A stretch of DNA of 64,000 nucleotides from Gordionus sp. m RMFG-2023 (taxonomy: Eukaryota > Nematomorpha > Gordioida > Chordodea > Parachordodidae), in the NCBI RefSeq assembly GCF_954871325.1, contig NC_088776.1, positions 30,986,508-31,050,507 of the forward strand, in the 5' to 3' direction. A program made the translations under genes and the position numbers. The notes under the pieces are model-generated. The model was not told the origin of the DNA, did not search any database, and saw nothing but the letters and a program-made list of their open reading frames with translations. Positions within the stretch are counted from its first letter, which is position 1. Each line of letters opens with the position of its first letter. Below, piece by piece: positions 22,962 through 34,592 of the stretch.

Positions 22962-23516
22962 TCTTTTACTTATATAACTGGTTTTTGTTGAAAGATAATT
23001 TGCTATAGAATATATTTATATTTAGAATTCTAGTTTTTTTAATAACGGAGATTGCCAATAGAATCCATATCTTCCAACGACCTACTAATTTTATGATTTG
23101 TCAAGTTGCTCAAATTGACAAGTTTATTTAATTGCAATATAGTATAATAAAATATATTATAAAATCTTTTAAACTAATCAAAATATAGAAAGTTGTATTT
23201 AAATAACAAGATTTTAGGTAATAAAATCAATGTCATTCATTCTCTGCAATAATAATTTTCTAATATAAATTATATAATTTATTATTTTTTCCACATATAT
23301 GTGTAATTTATCTAATACTCAAATATTTAATTCTTTATTTCATATTTATATAATAACTGCAATATACAAAATAAATAACATTTTGTTTTTGAATATATTA
23401 GAAATATGGCAAAACATGTTTATTTCACAAATTATAATATGCATATATAGATTGAAAGAAATTAATATATATTATAACAAAGCATTCACTTGTTTTAAAT
23501 TTTTTAATAACTTTCT
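22962..23516. other. Spacer between convergent genes
   Basis: 555 bp between the rdgB stop (22961) and the stop of the minus-strand coiled-coil gene (23517). AT-rich, presumably 3' UTRs; the small + frame at 23299-23520 has no support. Confidence 0.5.
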
Positions 23517-24488
23517 CTAATTCCCTTCCAAAATGTGTTTTTCCTTCAATCTAGATGATTTTCTTACTTTTTTTCGGTTCACTATACATCTCGATTGTTT
23601 GCCTGGAAATACAAAATATTTAAAATTATCCTTTGAATTTCCTTTATCATTTATTATATTCAATGATGTCTTCACCTTCATAAATTCGTTTATTTGGCCT
23701 GTTACGTTGCATCCCTTAACAAAATTTTGTTTGTTTCCAAAAGAATTCATCTTATTTGCAAAAAATTTAGGATGCTTAGGCTTTGAGTCAATATCGTTAT
23801 CTTTTGAAACAACATAGGTATAAGATGGTGTTATTCTGGGTTCCGGAATGCACTTTGGAGTTATAAAAACTTTGTAAGTTTTTGAACTGCCGCATATTTC
23901 TTTCGATATTTTAGCATTTTTTTCGATTAACTTCGAAGTTTTTTTTGTTTCTTTGTTTTTACTATAATTTTGAGTATTTTTTTCAAGCTTATGGTCTCTT
24001 TGGTGCATGCTAAGTTTTAATTTTGAATTGGCGTTTTTTACATTTTTTTCCCCCATTATGTTCATCTTTACTAGATTATTCATAAATGTATTTTTTCTAG
24101 AAATTTTACTTGAAATATTTTTATTCATCTTACACATCTCAAACGTTTTTGAAGTCAACTTAATATCTTCTATCTCACTTGAAGAGTCATTATCTATTTC
24201 CATTTGTACCAATTTATTATGACATTCATTTTTGTTCTCTTTCATATCTTCATTTAAACAATTTATTTTTTCAGATATCATTAACATATCAGGGCTATTA
24301 ATTTGTTGTATTGTTAATAAAGATAAGTTTTTAAAAGTATTATTAATGCCTTCAATTTTATTTTTCAGGATAGAAATAGTTTCATTAATAACATTACTAC
24401 TGTTATTGTTCATATTCATATTTCTTGATTGGATTTTATAAAAATGCGTGTTTATCACGGTTAACAATTGATTTTGAAATTCATTTAA
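23517..24488 (-). CDS. Coiled-coil gene, terminal exon
   Basis: 324 codons including the stop. Opens LNEFQNQLLTVINTHFYKIQ, then an Asn/Lys-rich region with SEKINCLNEDMKENKNECHN and ending in basic KKVRKSSRLKEK. TYKVFITPKCIPEPRITPSY is the most structured-looking stretch. The acceptor TATTAG lies at 24489-24494 (minus sense). Confidence 0.8.
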   Translation of the reverse strand, partial: LNEFQNQLLTVINTHFYKIQSRNMNMNNNSSNVINETISILKNKIEGINNTFKNLSLLTIQQINSPDMLMISEKINCLNEDMKENKNECHNKLVQMEIDNDSSSEIEDIKLTSKTFEMCKMNKNISSKISRKNTFMNNLVKMNIMGEKNVKNANSKLKLSMHQRDHKLEKNTQNYSKNKETKKTSKLIEKNAKISKEICGSSKTYKVFITPKCIPEPRITPSYTYVVSKDNDIDSKPKHPKFFANKMNSFGNKQNFVKGCNVTGQINEFMKVKTSLNIINDKGNSKDNFKYFVFPGKQSRCIVNRKKVRKSSRLKEKHILEGN

Positions 24489-25762
24489 CTAATATTTTTT
24501 TTAAATATTTTAATATAATAAAGTTTTATTCGAACCTGTTTGATATTATCCTTTATTATACACTGAGTATTTAGTTTGGAATTATCTAACACATCTGTCC
24601 AAATTCTTGCCTGCGATATTATCAATGATTCTATACCTTCTCGTATTTGAGTTAAATTTTTATTTAGTATGTTATTGTTAGTAAATGAGTTGGTCTCATT
24701 CTTAAAATTTGGTTCCTTATAATTAATTTTCAAGTCTGAAAGCGACTGATTTAATAACTATAATATTATTGAATAAATATAAAAATCGAAAGTTTACTGT
24801 AAAGGTTTTTTCATTTGCTGTATAGTAATAAGATATTTCATCTTTTATTTCCATAAAACCTTTACTAAATTTATCATCAATTTTATTTAGCATTAGTTTA
24901 TTGGTTTCTTGCAAAGATTTATGATGTCTATCAAATTCCTTAATTTTTGACGTGCCAATATTCCAAATATTTTTTATTTCCTTAAAATTTCTTGCATTAT
25001 AATATATAAACCTTTTTACCTTAATAGATTCCGATAATTTATAAAAATTTTTATCACTTGCTTTTTCTTTACATTCCATATATTGAGAGAAAAATTTTTG
25101 AAACTGATTGATCTCTCTAGCAACTAGAATATGATTTTAGAAGTTATACATTAAAACAATATTTACCGCATTCTTGGATATAAGATTTAGCCTTAAGATC
25201 AAAATCATTTTTTTCATCTATTTTTTTACATATATTAAGTATAGAATCTCCAAATGACGAATGAAATTCTTTAATCTCTACACTTATGTCAGATATTTTT
25301 TCTCTATTAAAATATTTATAGATAAATTTTTAAATGTAGAATTAAACTTTATTTCATTTTCTTTACGTAACATCATAATTTTGTCATACTTATCTTCATT
25401 TTTATAATCATTTGGACAATTTAATTTGTAGCTAAGATTTGACTGAGAATTTGTCAAATATTTATTAAAATGTTGACTTAAATCGATCTTAAATTATAAT
25501 TTTTGTCATATTTCATATGTTAAAATAACCTTTTGATTTTCAATCTTAACGTTTTTATCGAATGACTGAGAATTTTGAGAACTGATTCTCTGAGAACAAT
25601 CAGATAAAATATCCATACCTGAATCATGGGTGCTTTGGCTATCATTAAATCTTTATACAAAAATTAGGTTTGTTTAATAATTAAAAATAGTGTACCTTGA
25701 GCTAGTAAACATTAAATCCTTAAACAGACGATTTTCAGTTTTAATTAATAAAAAAATATCCT
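23517..25762 (-). CDS. Coiled-coil/charged protein, function unknown, 3' exons
   Basis: Seven exons in transcript order: 25762-25696, 25650-25530, 25487-25348, 25303-25167, 25123-24798, 24757-24536, 24488-23517. Introns are about 40-48 bp, all GT/AG, and phases agree at every join, giving 660 residues to TAG at 23517-23519. The protein is rich in Lys, Asn, Ser and Glu. It begins TENRLFKDLMFTSSR after a few residues, passes through a helical, probably coiled-coil middle (QFQKFFSQYMECKEKASDKN, IKEFDRHHKSLQETNK) and ends in a basic tail, KKVRKSSRLKEKHILEGN. The arrangement recalls tails of kinesin-like or chromosome-associated proteins, but I see no diagnostic motif. The 5' exons are not identified; an ATG at 25802 is in frame only if the first acceptor is not used. 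Confidence 0.75.
24536..24757 (-). CDS. Coiled-coil gene, exon
   Basis: 74 codons, phase 0 to 0, LLNQSLSDLKINYKEPNFKN through DNIKQ; donor GTTCGA, acceptor ATTATAG. Confidence 0.8.
24798..25123 (-). CDS. Coiled-coil gene, exon
   Basis: Encodes AREINQFQKFFSQYMECKEK through YYYTANEKTFT, helical and charged. Donor GTAAAC at the 3' end, acceptor ATTCTAG. Confidence 0.8.
25167..25303 (-). CDS. Coiled-coil gene, exon
   Basis: EKISDISVEIKEFHSSFGDS through AKSYIQEC. The intron before it is 44 bp (25304-25347); donor GTAAAT. Confidence 0.75.
25348..25487 (-). CDS. Coiled-coil gene, exon
   Basis: IDLSQHFNKYLTNSQSNLSY through MMLRKENEI. It ends two bases into a codon completed by the next exon. Confidence 0.75.
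25530..25650 (-). CDS. Coiled-coil gene, exon
   Basis: FNDSQSTHDSGMDILSDCSQ through VKIENQK, a Ser/Gln-rich segment. Acceptor TATAAAG, donor GTTATT. Confidence 0.7.
25696..25762 (-). CDS. Coiled-coil gene, first exon found in window
   Basis: DIFLLIKTENRLFKDLMFTS, 67 bases between TTTTTAG and GTACAC. Phase matches the following exon. Upstream coding was not found. Confidence 0.6.
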
Positions 25763-25802
25763 CTAAAAATATTAAATATAAAAATAGTATATATAAATGC
25801 AT

Positions 25803-26640
25803 CTTTTTGTTTATTAAATTTTAAACATGATGATTTATTATCATGGGTTGTAAAATATATAATTGATATAAAATACTCTTAAAAATGTAAAGTAGTTTTA
25901 TAAAAATTTGCAAAAAGATGAAAGATATTTTAAAATTGCAAAAATTTGTCTAGACTAGCATGGGCTGGAGCCTTGTTCGCTCAAACTAGTTGCTAAATTT
26001 CTGCCAATAGATTCGTATTAAAATCGAAGCGTTTCTCATTATCTAATCTAAAAAAATATAGATAATTGTTTCCAAAGGGTAATTTATTCATAATATGTTT
26101 TATATTATATACATATTTTTGGAAAAAAACTATTAATCATTTTTAATATTCTATTCTCATCTTCTCAATCTGATTAAATTTAACATCTATTTATACCATC
26201 TAGATTAATTTAAAAAAGGGAAAATTTAAATAATTTTAGGGACATAGAAAAAATTAACGAAAATCGAAATTGTTATTTTTTAATTTGAAGACATCTTTAC
26301 TATACTACGAAATAAATAACTAAAAATAGATCATAGAATTCAGATTTCAGAGTATTTATTATTTATCAAAGACTTCTATTTTGGTAAAAATCAATTGAAA
26401 AATGACAATTTATTTTTTAACCTATTCAAATTACTCAAGTCAACATCTTGATCTTCTAAAATAATTCTCGAGTGAAAGAGATAAGAAATAAATGTTATAC
26501 TAGTAATTTTATTTTTATTTAATTTATTATTAAAATGTATGATATAATAACGATTAATAAAATAGTAAATTTCATTAATATGTCAATTTAAAAAATAATC
26601 ACATTTGTTAGTATATCTTTTAAGGATAAATAATAATATA
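25803..26640. other. AT-rich non-coding DNA
   Basis: Nothing gene-like; possibly upstream intron or promoter of the minus-strand coiled-coil gene. Confidence 0.5.
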
Positions 26641-26732
26641 TTTAAATAATATAAATAAATATATAGTAAATTAATATAATAAATTATTTAAATAATATAA
26701 ATAAATATATAGTAAATTAATATAATAAATTG
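26641..26732. repeat. Tandem duplication, 2 x 46 bp
   Basis: TTTAAATAATATAAATAAAT... occurs twice in direct succession (26641 and 26687), identical except the last base, so it is recent. Confidence 0.85.
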
Positions 26733-26787
26733 AGCATATGATTTAAAAGAATTATGAGTTTTCATAGTTTGCCCTTCAGTTTTTCTT

Positions 26788-26932
26788 CTTCCATCTGAAT
26801 ATTCCTCTCTTGTTCTTAATTGTTTTTCTCATCGCCGATTCTGTGATTAGGGTTTGGTTCTTTTGTTGACTTCCATCTGAATATCCCTCTCTTGTTCTTA
26901 ATTGCTCTTCTCATCGCCGATTCTGTGATTAG
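26788..26932 (-). repeat. 63-bp direct repeat at 3' end of the RT element
   Basis: Two copies (26788-26850 and 26870-26932), starting CTTCCATCTGAATATTCCTC, differ at three positions and are separated by 19 bases. The second copy overlaps the stop codon of the element (26929-26931), so the repeat probably is its 3' UTR. Confidence 0.75.
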
Positions 26933-29463
26933 AGGGTATCAGTCATTGAGAATATAAAGCTGAGATAATTGGATTTTATTATATTGAGGGCTAATCTTTG
27001 GCGTAGGTAGTAACCCTCGTTGGGATCTTCGGTCCTAGTAGAGATCCGTTTCCCCAGCTCTTTAAAGAAGGCCAGGGCATGAGAGCCGAACGACGTTAGA
27101 GTCGTGGCGATTAGTGGTAGGAATGTGTAATTGGCCGGAAGCGATGGCGAATACTTAGCGAGTTTATTCGTCTCGGCGTCTACTAGAGCATCTCTATTTA
27201 TACTGGAAGGGGCAAGGTGACCGATGCATGAGAAATCCCAGGTTATGAATTAGCCCCTCTTCCAAGGGATCATGGTAGAGCCATCAGGACGCTTACCATC
27301 AGAATTGTAGAGTCCAGTAGGTTCGAGGGTTGATGGGATACCGGCAGATTTTAGGGCCCTGGCAATAATATCATTGCATTTTGAATGTCTAATGAATCTG
27401 CCTCTATAGCGCTTGCAGACGGCCTTTGGAGTTGACCGGCGTTTGACAAAGGATGCAGTGATAGGGTATTACCATATCACAATTAAGTCTTAGACCGATG
27501 GCATGACGTAGCTCATTATTGCTTAGGAGCTGGTCAAGGTTTCGCGATGGAAAAGCTTCGAGAAATTCATACCCGCTGTCTGCGGAAATGGAGAAGAGTA
27601 GAGAATGGTCCTCGGGTTGGCTCCTCGATTTAAGGTATGCAACGGAGTTGCCAACTAGAGGCTTATCCCAGTCCTTCTGCAGTGCCGATGAGGGAGGATC
27701 GACTAATGAAAGAGATTTCCATAGATCAATTTCCTGGGGAAGTAAAGGGTCAGGATGTTTTGTGAGTGCGTGTATGATGGGCGCGCAGAACAGGCGAGAG
27801 GATATGAACGCACTAACAGAGAGTAGGGAAAGCGATCGTATGCCAATGCCGCCGGATTTGGTTGGCAAGGTAGCTTGTAGCCAAGATAGGTCTCCGAATT
27901 TGAGATTGAGTATATCCTCTGTGAGGTGTTTAATCTCTAGCTCGTGTGCGGCGAGGTTGACGTCGTATTGGAAAATACGTGACGATCGGAGTGTATATAG
28001 AATTTTTGGGATTAGGAGGTAGTTCTTTAATAGAAAGAACGCTTGGTGGGCTGGGGGGGGCGAGATAGTGTATCGCGCATGAGGGATATCTCTAGTAGAG
28101 TGTCGGCGAAGAACTTGACAAAGGACTCGTCTTTACCCACTGGAGATCCGAGATGTGTTAAGAAGTTCAATGGTGTATGATTGAACATAGGATCATAGTT
28201 TAGGTCGATGATTCCAAAAGGACAATATTCGCTCTTGTCTTGATTGATTCGCAGTCCCAAACTGCTCTCGCTGGATTTTATTATTTCGACCGCCTTCATA
28301 ACTTCGCTGGGTGAGCCGCCTAGTATACCATCGTCGATATACCAGTTATAAAGGTTTAGTTTACATTGGTAATTTATGCCTTGTATTAGGCTATTAATGC
28401 CCAGACAGAATAAAAAGGAGCCTAGAGGGTCACCTTGTTGTATTCCATTACTAGAAGGAATCAATCTATCTCCAAATTGAAGATGCGATGGACTAGCATA
28501 ACAATCGAAGATGAATTGCGAGTATTCTGGGTAAAGGGTAAGGATGGGATTAAGAAACGCTGAACGTTTTAGAGAGTTAAAAGCGTTTGAAAAATCTATC
28601 TTAATTAGGATATCGTCACTGGGGTCCTGTTTGTAGATACATTCTGGTCATGTGTAGGGATACCTCACATCCCCCTTTTACGTTGACTCTTAATTGATTA
28701 GGGCACAGGTGATTGGATACTGTGAACAATATTCTGCTCACTACTAGCTTTGCGGTTAATCGGCGCCAAGTGGTCCCAATAGCGATAGGGCGAATATCTT
28801 TATTAGGTTTATGGAGGGCGATGAGTTTAGCTCCATAAAGGAGTGGAATAATGGCGGGTGGTAAGCCTCCAGCAAGCATACGGTTGATGAGTTGAGTAAT
28901 TTTTTCCAAAACGTCGCATTGTTGTGTGATGTAAGGTGCGGTTAGATCCTGTAGGAATATTGGGCGAAACCCATCAACTCCCGGTGAAGAATCGCGTTTG
29001 AAGGAGAGAATAGCCTTTCTAACCTCGCTTGAGGTAAAAGTGGTTGCAATTAGAGGAGCTTCGGGGTAAGACGGTATTTCGTCCTTAAGATCGTGTGGGT
29101 AGTGTTTTAGGAGAAGAGCTTGATAAGTTGTTTGATCGTAGGGAGCTAGCTTATTGTCAGATGTTGCCAGTCATATGGCGGATTTAACATTCAGGTTATC
29201 CAGCTTTTTAGATATAAGCTTGGCCTTGGTGAGTAGCTCATTTTTGTGATTTTTATTTTTATCAGTGTCATCACCTTTAAAAGATGTGGAAAAGTGACTG
29301 ATGGGTAAGGGGTAGATAGTAGCATCCTTGATTTGCTGTGTCAGAGATTTTTTGCTGGCAGGATCAGGAACTTGCAAGGTAGTAAAGGCAAATGACAGGG
29401 TGTCTAGCCAGTGTTTTATGGAAGAATAATTATTTATCAAGGAAGTCAAGTTCTTTGAGAGGT
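26929..29463 (-). pseudogene. LINE-like reverse transcriptase with restriction-like endonuclease
   Basis: One long minus-strand coding region of about 840 codons, 5'-truncated. Order: N-terminal part (NYSSIKHWLDTLSFAFTTLQ, FKRDSSPGVDGFRPIFLQDL), RT palm (RPIAIGTTWRRL, LIKIDFSNAFNSLKRSAFL, GIQQGDPLGSFLF, NWYIDDGILGGSP), thumb (GLRINQDKSEYC, ATLPTKSGGIGIRS), a Cys cluster (YHCILCQTPVNSKGR), then EPTGLYNSDGKRPDG and FITWDFSC, the RPD...WDF pattern of restriction-like endonucleases. Breaks seen: an in-frame TGA near 29170 (probably from CGA), frame changes near 28650, at a C-run near 28050 and near 27405, and a stop near 27250. Its G+C is clearly higher than the surroundings. It resembles a family of RT proteins seen in diverse eukaryotes; I place it among RLE-bearing non-LTR elements, exact clade unknown. 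Confidence 0.8.
28027..28640 (-). pseudogene. RT palm segment of the RLE element
   Basis: Continuous frame from QDPSDDILIKIDFSNAFNSL through CYASPSHLQFGDRLIPSSNG, QQGDPLGSFLFCLGINSLI and WYIDDGILGGSPSEV to DKSEYCPFGIIDLNYDPMF. The active site is YIDD, unlike the FADD of the RTE copies. It ends in a frame change in the run of eight C at about 28050. Confidence 0.8.
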
Positions 29464-29470
29464 GTTAAAA

Positions 29471-30779
29471 CTATTATAAGAGGCCTAAAAAGTGGCAAAT
29501 ACAAAATGAAGCGGAGCAGTATTATATATTATAATGGTCATTGTATTTAATATATTATATGTTATAAAGGTAGTATTTTGTTACTGCTTTACCACCTCGG
29601 TAATTTAATTTATAGACGACTGATTAATAATAAAGTAACCCTGGGCCATATACCATTAAAATTATAGAATATAAAAAGCAGGACTTCCGCTTTATAAAAG
29701 AGTTGTAGTAGGGATAGAAATAGATTGTAATCAGGGATGCATGGTCGGGAAGAACGGGAGGCTAACCTATGTTTTTCAAAAATGTTAAATTTGAATCCTC
29801 TTTCTATATTGTTATAAAAATTGAATCGAATTTTTTATCGCCAGATATCGCCGTTATGACAAGAGATAGAGAAACAAAAAGTTTTATTTTTCATTTCATA
29901 TTTTATTATCAGCTAAAATGTAAATTTTCATTTCTCTCATTTTAACAATATTTTTATAGATATTAGAAAATTAAAGACAAAAAAAAATTTATTTGAAAAT
30001 TTTAATATAAAAGCGGTACTGATTGGAGAAGAAATGATACTTGCAATCGACAGTGATGACAATTTTTAATATTTTTACTTCATTTCAGTGGCGCGGAGTC
30101 CACAGGGATGGTGGGTCTCTCTAAATATTCTATAAAGTTTATATTATTGACCCATTAATTTTTTTTAAATTTTACAACCCATAGAAATTTTATAAGTCAC
30201 CGCTTTTGTTTAATTTGAAATATTGAGTGAGATTTACCATTAGAAAGTAGTGATGATAAATGGCTCCATTTTTAGAAAGTTTTAAGCCGACTCAAAAACG
30301 TTAAACCGAATTTTTAAGCTAAAATTATCATCTTAGCCTCGATAGCAGTTTAAACTTAAAGGATATTTTTAAAAAATTCAACTCGTGCCTCAAGGCTTAG
30401 AGAATTTTTACGACTGTTAGGATTGAGCCGATTTAACAGCACTACAGGCAAGAAAAAGTCCAATTTTAACAAAAATTTTTAAACGTTTAAGTAGGAATCT
30501 GAAATCTTCAAATAGGTAAGTTATTAGGATTAATCAACTTTGAAAGAAATAATAAATTTGGATATCAGGTTTTTTGATGTCCATTTTCCCAATGAATTAT
30601 TCATTATTGATTGAATGATATTTTAAAAATTATATCATTTGGTGTAGAATAATTAAATATAATGTTGATTACTAAAATCAAAAAATAATAATTTGATTAA
30701 ACAAAGATTTAACTAAAAAATAAAGATGAGCCCAAGTCCCAAATTTGATTTAGGGTTGATGCAGAGATGAACATATTGT
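29471..30779. other. Non-coding DNA
   Basis: No gene. 30260-30430 is a MITE-like patch like 9600-9850. At 30087 there is CAGTGGCGCGGAGTCC, which resembles a hAT end but has no partner. Confidence 0.45.
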
Positions 30780-31095
30780 CTACAATTGCAAACAATATTT
30801 TAAAATAAAATCGGGCCGGGTCGGGTCTTGGAATTTTTTTTAATATATTTAAATTTATCAATTTTATATTGAATTTTTTATTATAAAATAAAAATATTAG
30901 ATTTTATTTAAAGAACTCTTTATTTTGAGTAATTATAAAAATTAATTTCTATATTTAAATAAGTTCGGGCCGGGCCTTCAAATTTTTTTAAAAAGAATTT
31001 TTTAGAAAAAGTTTCAGGTTCAGGCCTTGTTGGCAAAACTTTTTTAAAAAAAATTTGGGCAGGGCTTGAAAAATTAGGCCCGCAGATCACTAATT
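30780..31095. repeat. GGCC-rich dispersed repeat
   Basis: TCGGGCCGGGTCGGGTC at the left and ATTAGGCCCGCAGATCACTA at the right; AAGTTCGGGCCGGGCC in the middle. Shares its interior and right end with 20998-21312. Confidence 0.6.
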
Positions 31096-32707
31096 TAAAA
31101 TTATATAGGTAAATATTTAAACTTTTATTTAAAAATACACCATTAAAAATAATTCCAAAACTAGTAACATTAGAAATATCGATTAATGACATATACTTGT
31201 CATTGGCATCAATATACCATGCATGAAGACATTGCTAACTGCATTAAATATCGTTTGTCTTATATAGAAAAACATGTCGACGCATTCTTCAATTATATTT
31301 GGAAAAAAGTTTAAATTTGAGAAATTTAAACAGGAAAATATTATTTTTTTTACTTGAGATAAAATTAAATTGACTAAATATTTGTGACGTTTCCTTTTTA
31401 GGTCGAATGAATGTGTGCAAAATTGGCTTATCCAGCATTATTTGTTCATTTTTGAGTCTTAAAAGCAGAGCCTCGCTTAACGCCTAGTAATTTTTAACTA
31501 TATTTTAATGATTAATAATAATCATTTGAAACAATAAATGCTTAAGTTTTATTGATACTGAATTTTAATAAGAAATTATATTTTTAGGCAAGTTAATTTT
31601 TTAATATTCAGAATTCATAAATTTCCAAAAGTCATGAAATTTTATTTTAGAATAGACTCGTCTTTAAAAACTTAATAAGATTTAGGCGATTTATTGTTAT
31701 GGTTATTAAATCCCTGACTTTAATATAGAATTAATATAGAAAAATATATATTACAATAAAATTTAAAGATTCTGAATTTGATATAGAAATACCATTTTTA
31801 TCATACACTTATCATGATTATCGATTTCATTCTAAATTTTGATATTTTTAAATATAATGCAGTATATTATTTTCTGTTTTGTCTTGCCTCGGATTTTTTG
31901 TTTTATCCAGGGTTCGCCCCGGTCTCTTTTACTATTAAACCTTATTGTAGATAAGATATAGTATAAGGGTTGCACCAACGTACGAATAATAAAACCATCA
32001 TTCGATTCGAAAATTAAATATTTTGAAATATCAAAAGTGAAAACTAAATTAAAAAAAATATAATTAATGTTGATATAAATTTAAAAAAATAAAGTTCCAC
32101 AAGGAACAAGTTAAATACTTGGAAATAATTTTGGTTAGTGATAATTCCACTTTGATCATTTGCTAAAGAAAAACCAATTTTTGCTCAACAACCAAATTTT
32201 ATTATAATGCAATACTTATTTTTATAATACTAAAGACGGAATCACAGGATCGCTTCCTATTCTATATATCATACCCCATAGTACAGATCCACAAAGTTGG
32301 TTTCAGAAAAAACTGGTCTTGCTGGATACGAAGCCACTATACAATTTGTAGTATAGCTTATCATCTTATATCGCATATAATAAATAAACAACGTGTTTAG
32401 TACATAAACAACAAAGCCTGTCTGACGTGCAACTACTCAATAATGTCAAACATATATAATTAGAATATTAAACAAATAATTTCAAGATCAAATAAATTTA
32501 AATACTACAAATAATTTTAAATCCTTTCGAATATTTAAAACATTTATTTATTCGATTCGAATAGTGAATAATCTGTTTTGGTTATAAGAGTGAGTCAAGC
32601 TTATATTAATATCGCTGGTAATAAGATATATCACCAGAGTAGGCCTCAAATAACAAACAAAAAATATTACTATTGAAGACTAATTCTTTTACAATTTTGA
32701 TCAAATA
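31096..32707. other. Non-coding DNA
   Basis: AT-rich; no genes or clear element ends recognised. Confidence 0.5.
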
Positions 32708-32715
32708 ATGTATAT

Positions 32716-33050
32716 CAGAGACTTGCGAGCCCAGGCTTAAGCTCGGCCCGGGTACATGGGCCGAGTTGTATTTTAATTCTTTAAATATACACAGACGGGG
32801 CCTAAATATCTTTTTTTAAATACCTGGGCCAGGCCGTATATTTTAAAACCAAATATTTTAAATCGCCATTATTAGCTATGAAAATTAAAAATAAATAATA
32901 TGTATTTTAAAACAATCCGGGCCGGGCCTGAAAATTAATTTTTTTAAATTATCTGAGAATGCCCTAAAAATATAAGACCCGGCGGGGCGGTAAAGCTTTT
33001 TTAAAAAAATCCGAGTCGGGTCGTGCAAATGGTATTTCTGAAAGTCTCAT
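32716..33050. mobile_element. GGCC-rich hAT MITE, 335 bp, with 8-bp target duplication
   Basis: ATGTATAT lies at both borders (32708-32715 and 33051-33058). The left end is CAGAGACTTGCGAGCCC and the right end in reverse complement ATGAGACTTTCAG. The interior has GGCCCGGG, GGGCCAGGCC and CCGGGCCGGGCC blocks, as in the element at 21892. Confidence 0.8.
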
Positions 33051-33058
33051 ATGTATAT

Positions 33059-34584
33059 GATTATTTTAAATTATATTGAAATGTAATTTATATTTTGTTT
33101 TGATCATCTATGCGTACAGAGAAATTTATTTTTTAAATCACTCACACAAAAAAAAATTGTATAGTAAGATATATTAGTTTAATTATATTTACATATTAAT
33201 AATAAAATGTCAAAAATAATATGTTCAATCTCTATAAATATAAATCTTTTGCCGGTAATTGTTTAGTGTGATTTTTAAACAAGAGACAATCCAATTTTCC
33301 AGCCCTAGATTAATTATATATTATTATGAAATCAAAAACAAAAAATATAATTTGGATCGAAAAATTTTCATATTATACACAATAATATACGTTCAAGGAT
33401 GACAATAATTAAAAATGTATCTGGCTGAATATGATTTTTAAAAAAAATTATAGTTGTTATAGCTCATACGAATCAGAACATTTTTATTGTTAAAATCTAA
33501 GAGGTCAGGTAGCGTTAGCAATATTTACACTTAAGATAAAATTAAAAAATTTTTAAATTTTCTTCCACAAATTTTTAATGATTTAAATCAATAAAAGTAT
33601 ACAATCCAAATAATCTGCTTACAGGTTCTGAAAAACTTAACAACATTATATCGTAATAAAACTTCTTCCCTACTTCGAGTTCAAGCACCTTTTGCTTAAA
33701 CAATATTTTATGTAGTGAGGTGGCTTTCATCACTATTAATAAGTTAATTTTATAATATTGTGTTTTCTTTAATTAGAGCCCAATAAACTTAATTTGCAGA
33801 TAGAATATTTGTCAAATTTTTGATAAAAATTATTTTATCATTTTAGAAGAAGAAATAAAATAAGACGTTTTTAATTAAATAATAAATATTAAATTTATAA
33901 AAAATATTTAAATATGGAGTATGGAATATATGTTACCATTTAACATCAATAAATTTTACAAGCTACTTGAAAAATATGTACCTACACTTAGAGAAATATA
34001 GTTAAGATAGCTAAAAAATTAACTGTAGTTTAGATAAATTTGTAGTCAGACACTGTCCGACCTTAAGCCTTATATTATATAAATTCACAATAATGTCTAA
34101 CTATCCACAACTTAGTATATTATGTTTTGATCTTGCGTAACTTGATCCAATCAGATATAACTTTTATAGTACAGTTAGACCAATGAATCACATTCTTGGA
34201 ATCAATATAAGGTTGATCTTCTAATTGGGAACCTTTATCGCATTCTTGCTCACTGTCGTGATATGAATTTAATCTAATGAATTTTGAAAAGATTTTAATC
34301 TCTTACCAATTTTATAATAGATTTTAATTATATTTACAAATGAGCTAATTCGTGAGACAGAAAATAGGCTACACTTGTTGGCTTGTACCAAGCAACTAAA
34401 GCACTCTGATTCCTTCTGCACATGGTTCCTACATTAGCCCAACCTTAGAAAACAAATTATTTTATAATTTATTTAAAATATTACCTACGACATATCCTTT
34501 GTTAATGCTTTCAATAGCCCGGCTATAGGATAATTGATTGCAATGAATAAAAAAGATTATTACATTTTTGAAATCTACAAATTA
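33059..34584. other. Non-coding DNA
   Basis: No gene or transposon end recognised. Confidence 0.5.
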
Positions 34585-34592
34585 GAAATGTA

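Noticed and set aside
26870-26990. U2 snRNA-like target beside the RT element
   Set aside because: I checked the flank because some RLE elements insert in U2 genes; no U2 5' sequence could be recognised.
27519-28022. 167-codon + strand frame
   Set aside because: It is antisense to the RT element, whose minus-strand protein shows clear RT and nuclease motifs; the + frame has none.
31895-31935. CCAGGGTTCGCCCCGG, possible tRNA T-arm
   Set aside because: No A-box, anticodon arm or acceptor stem could be built around it.
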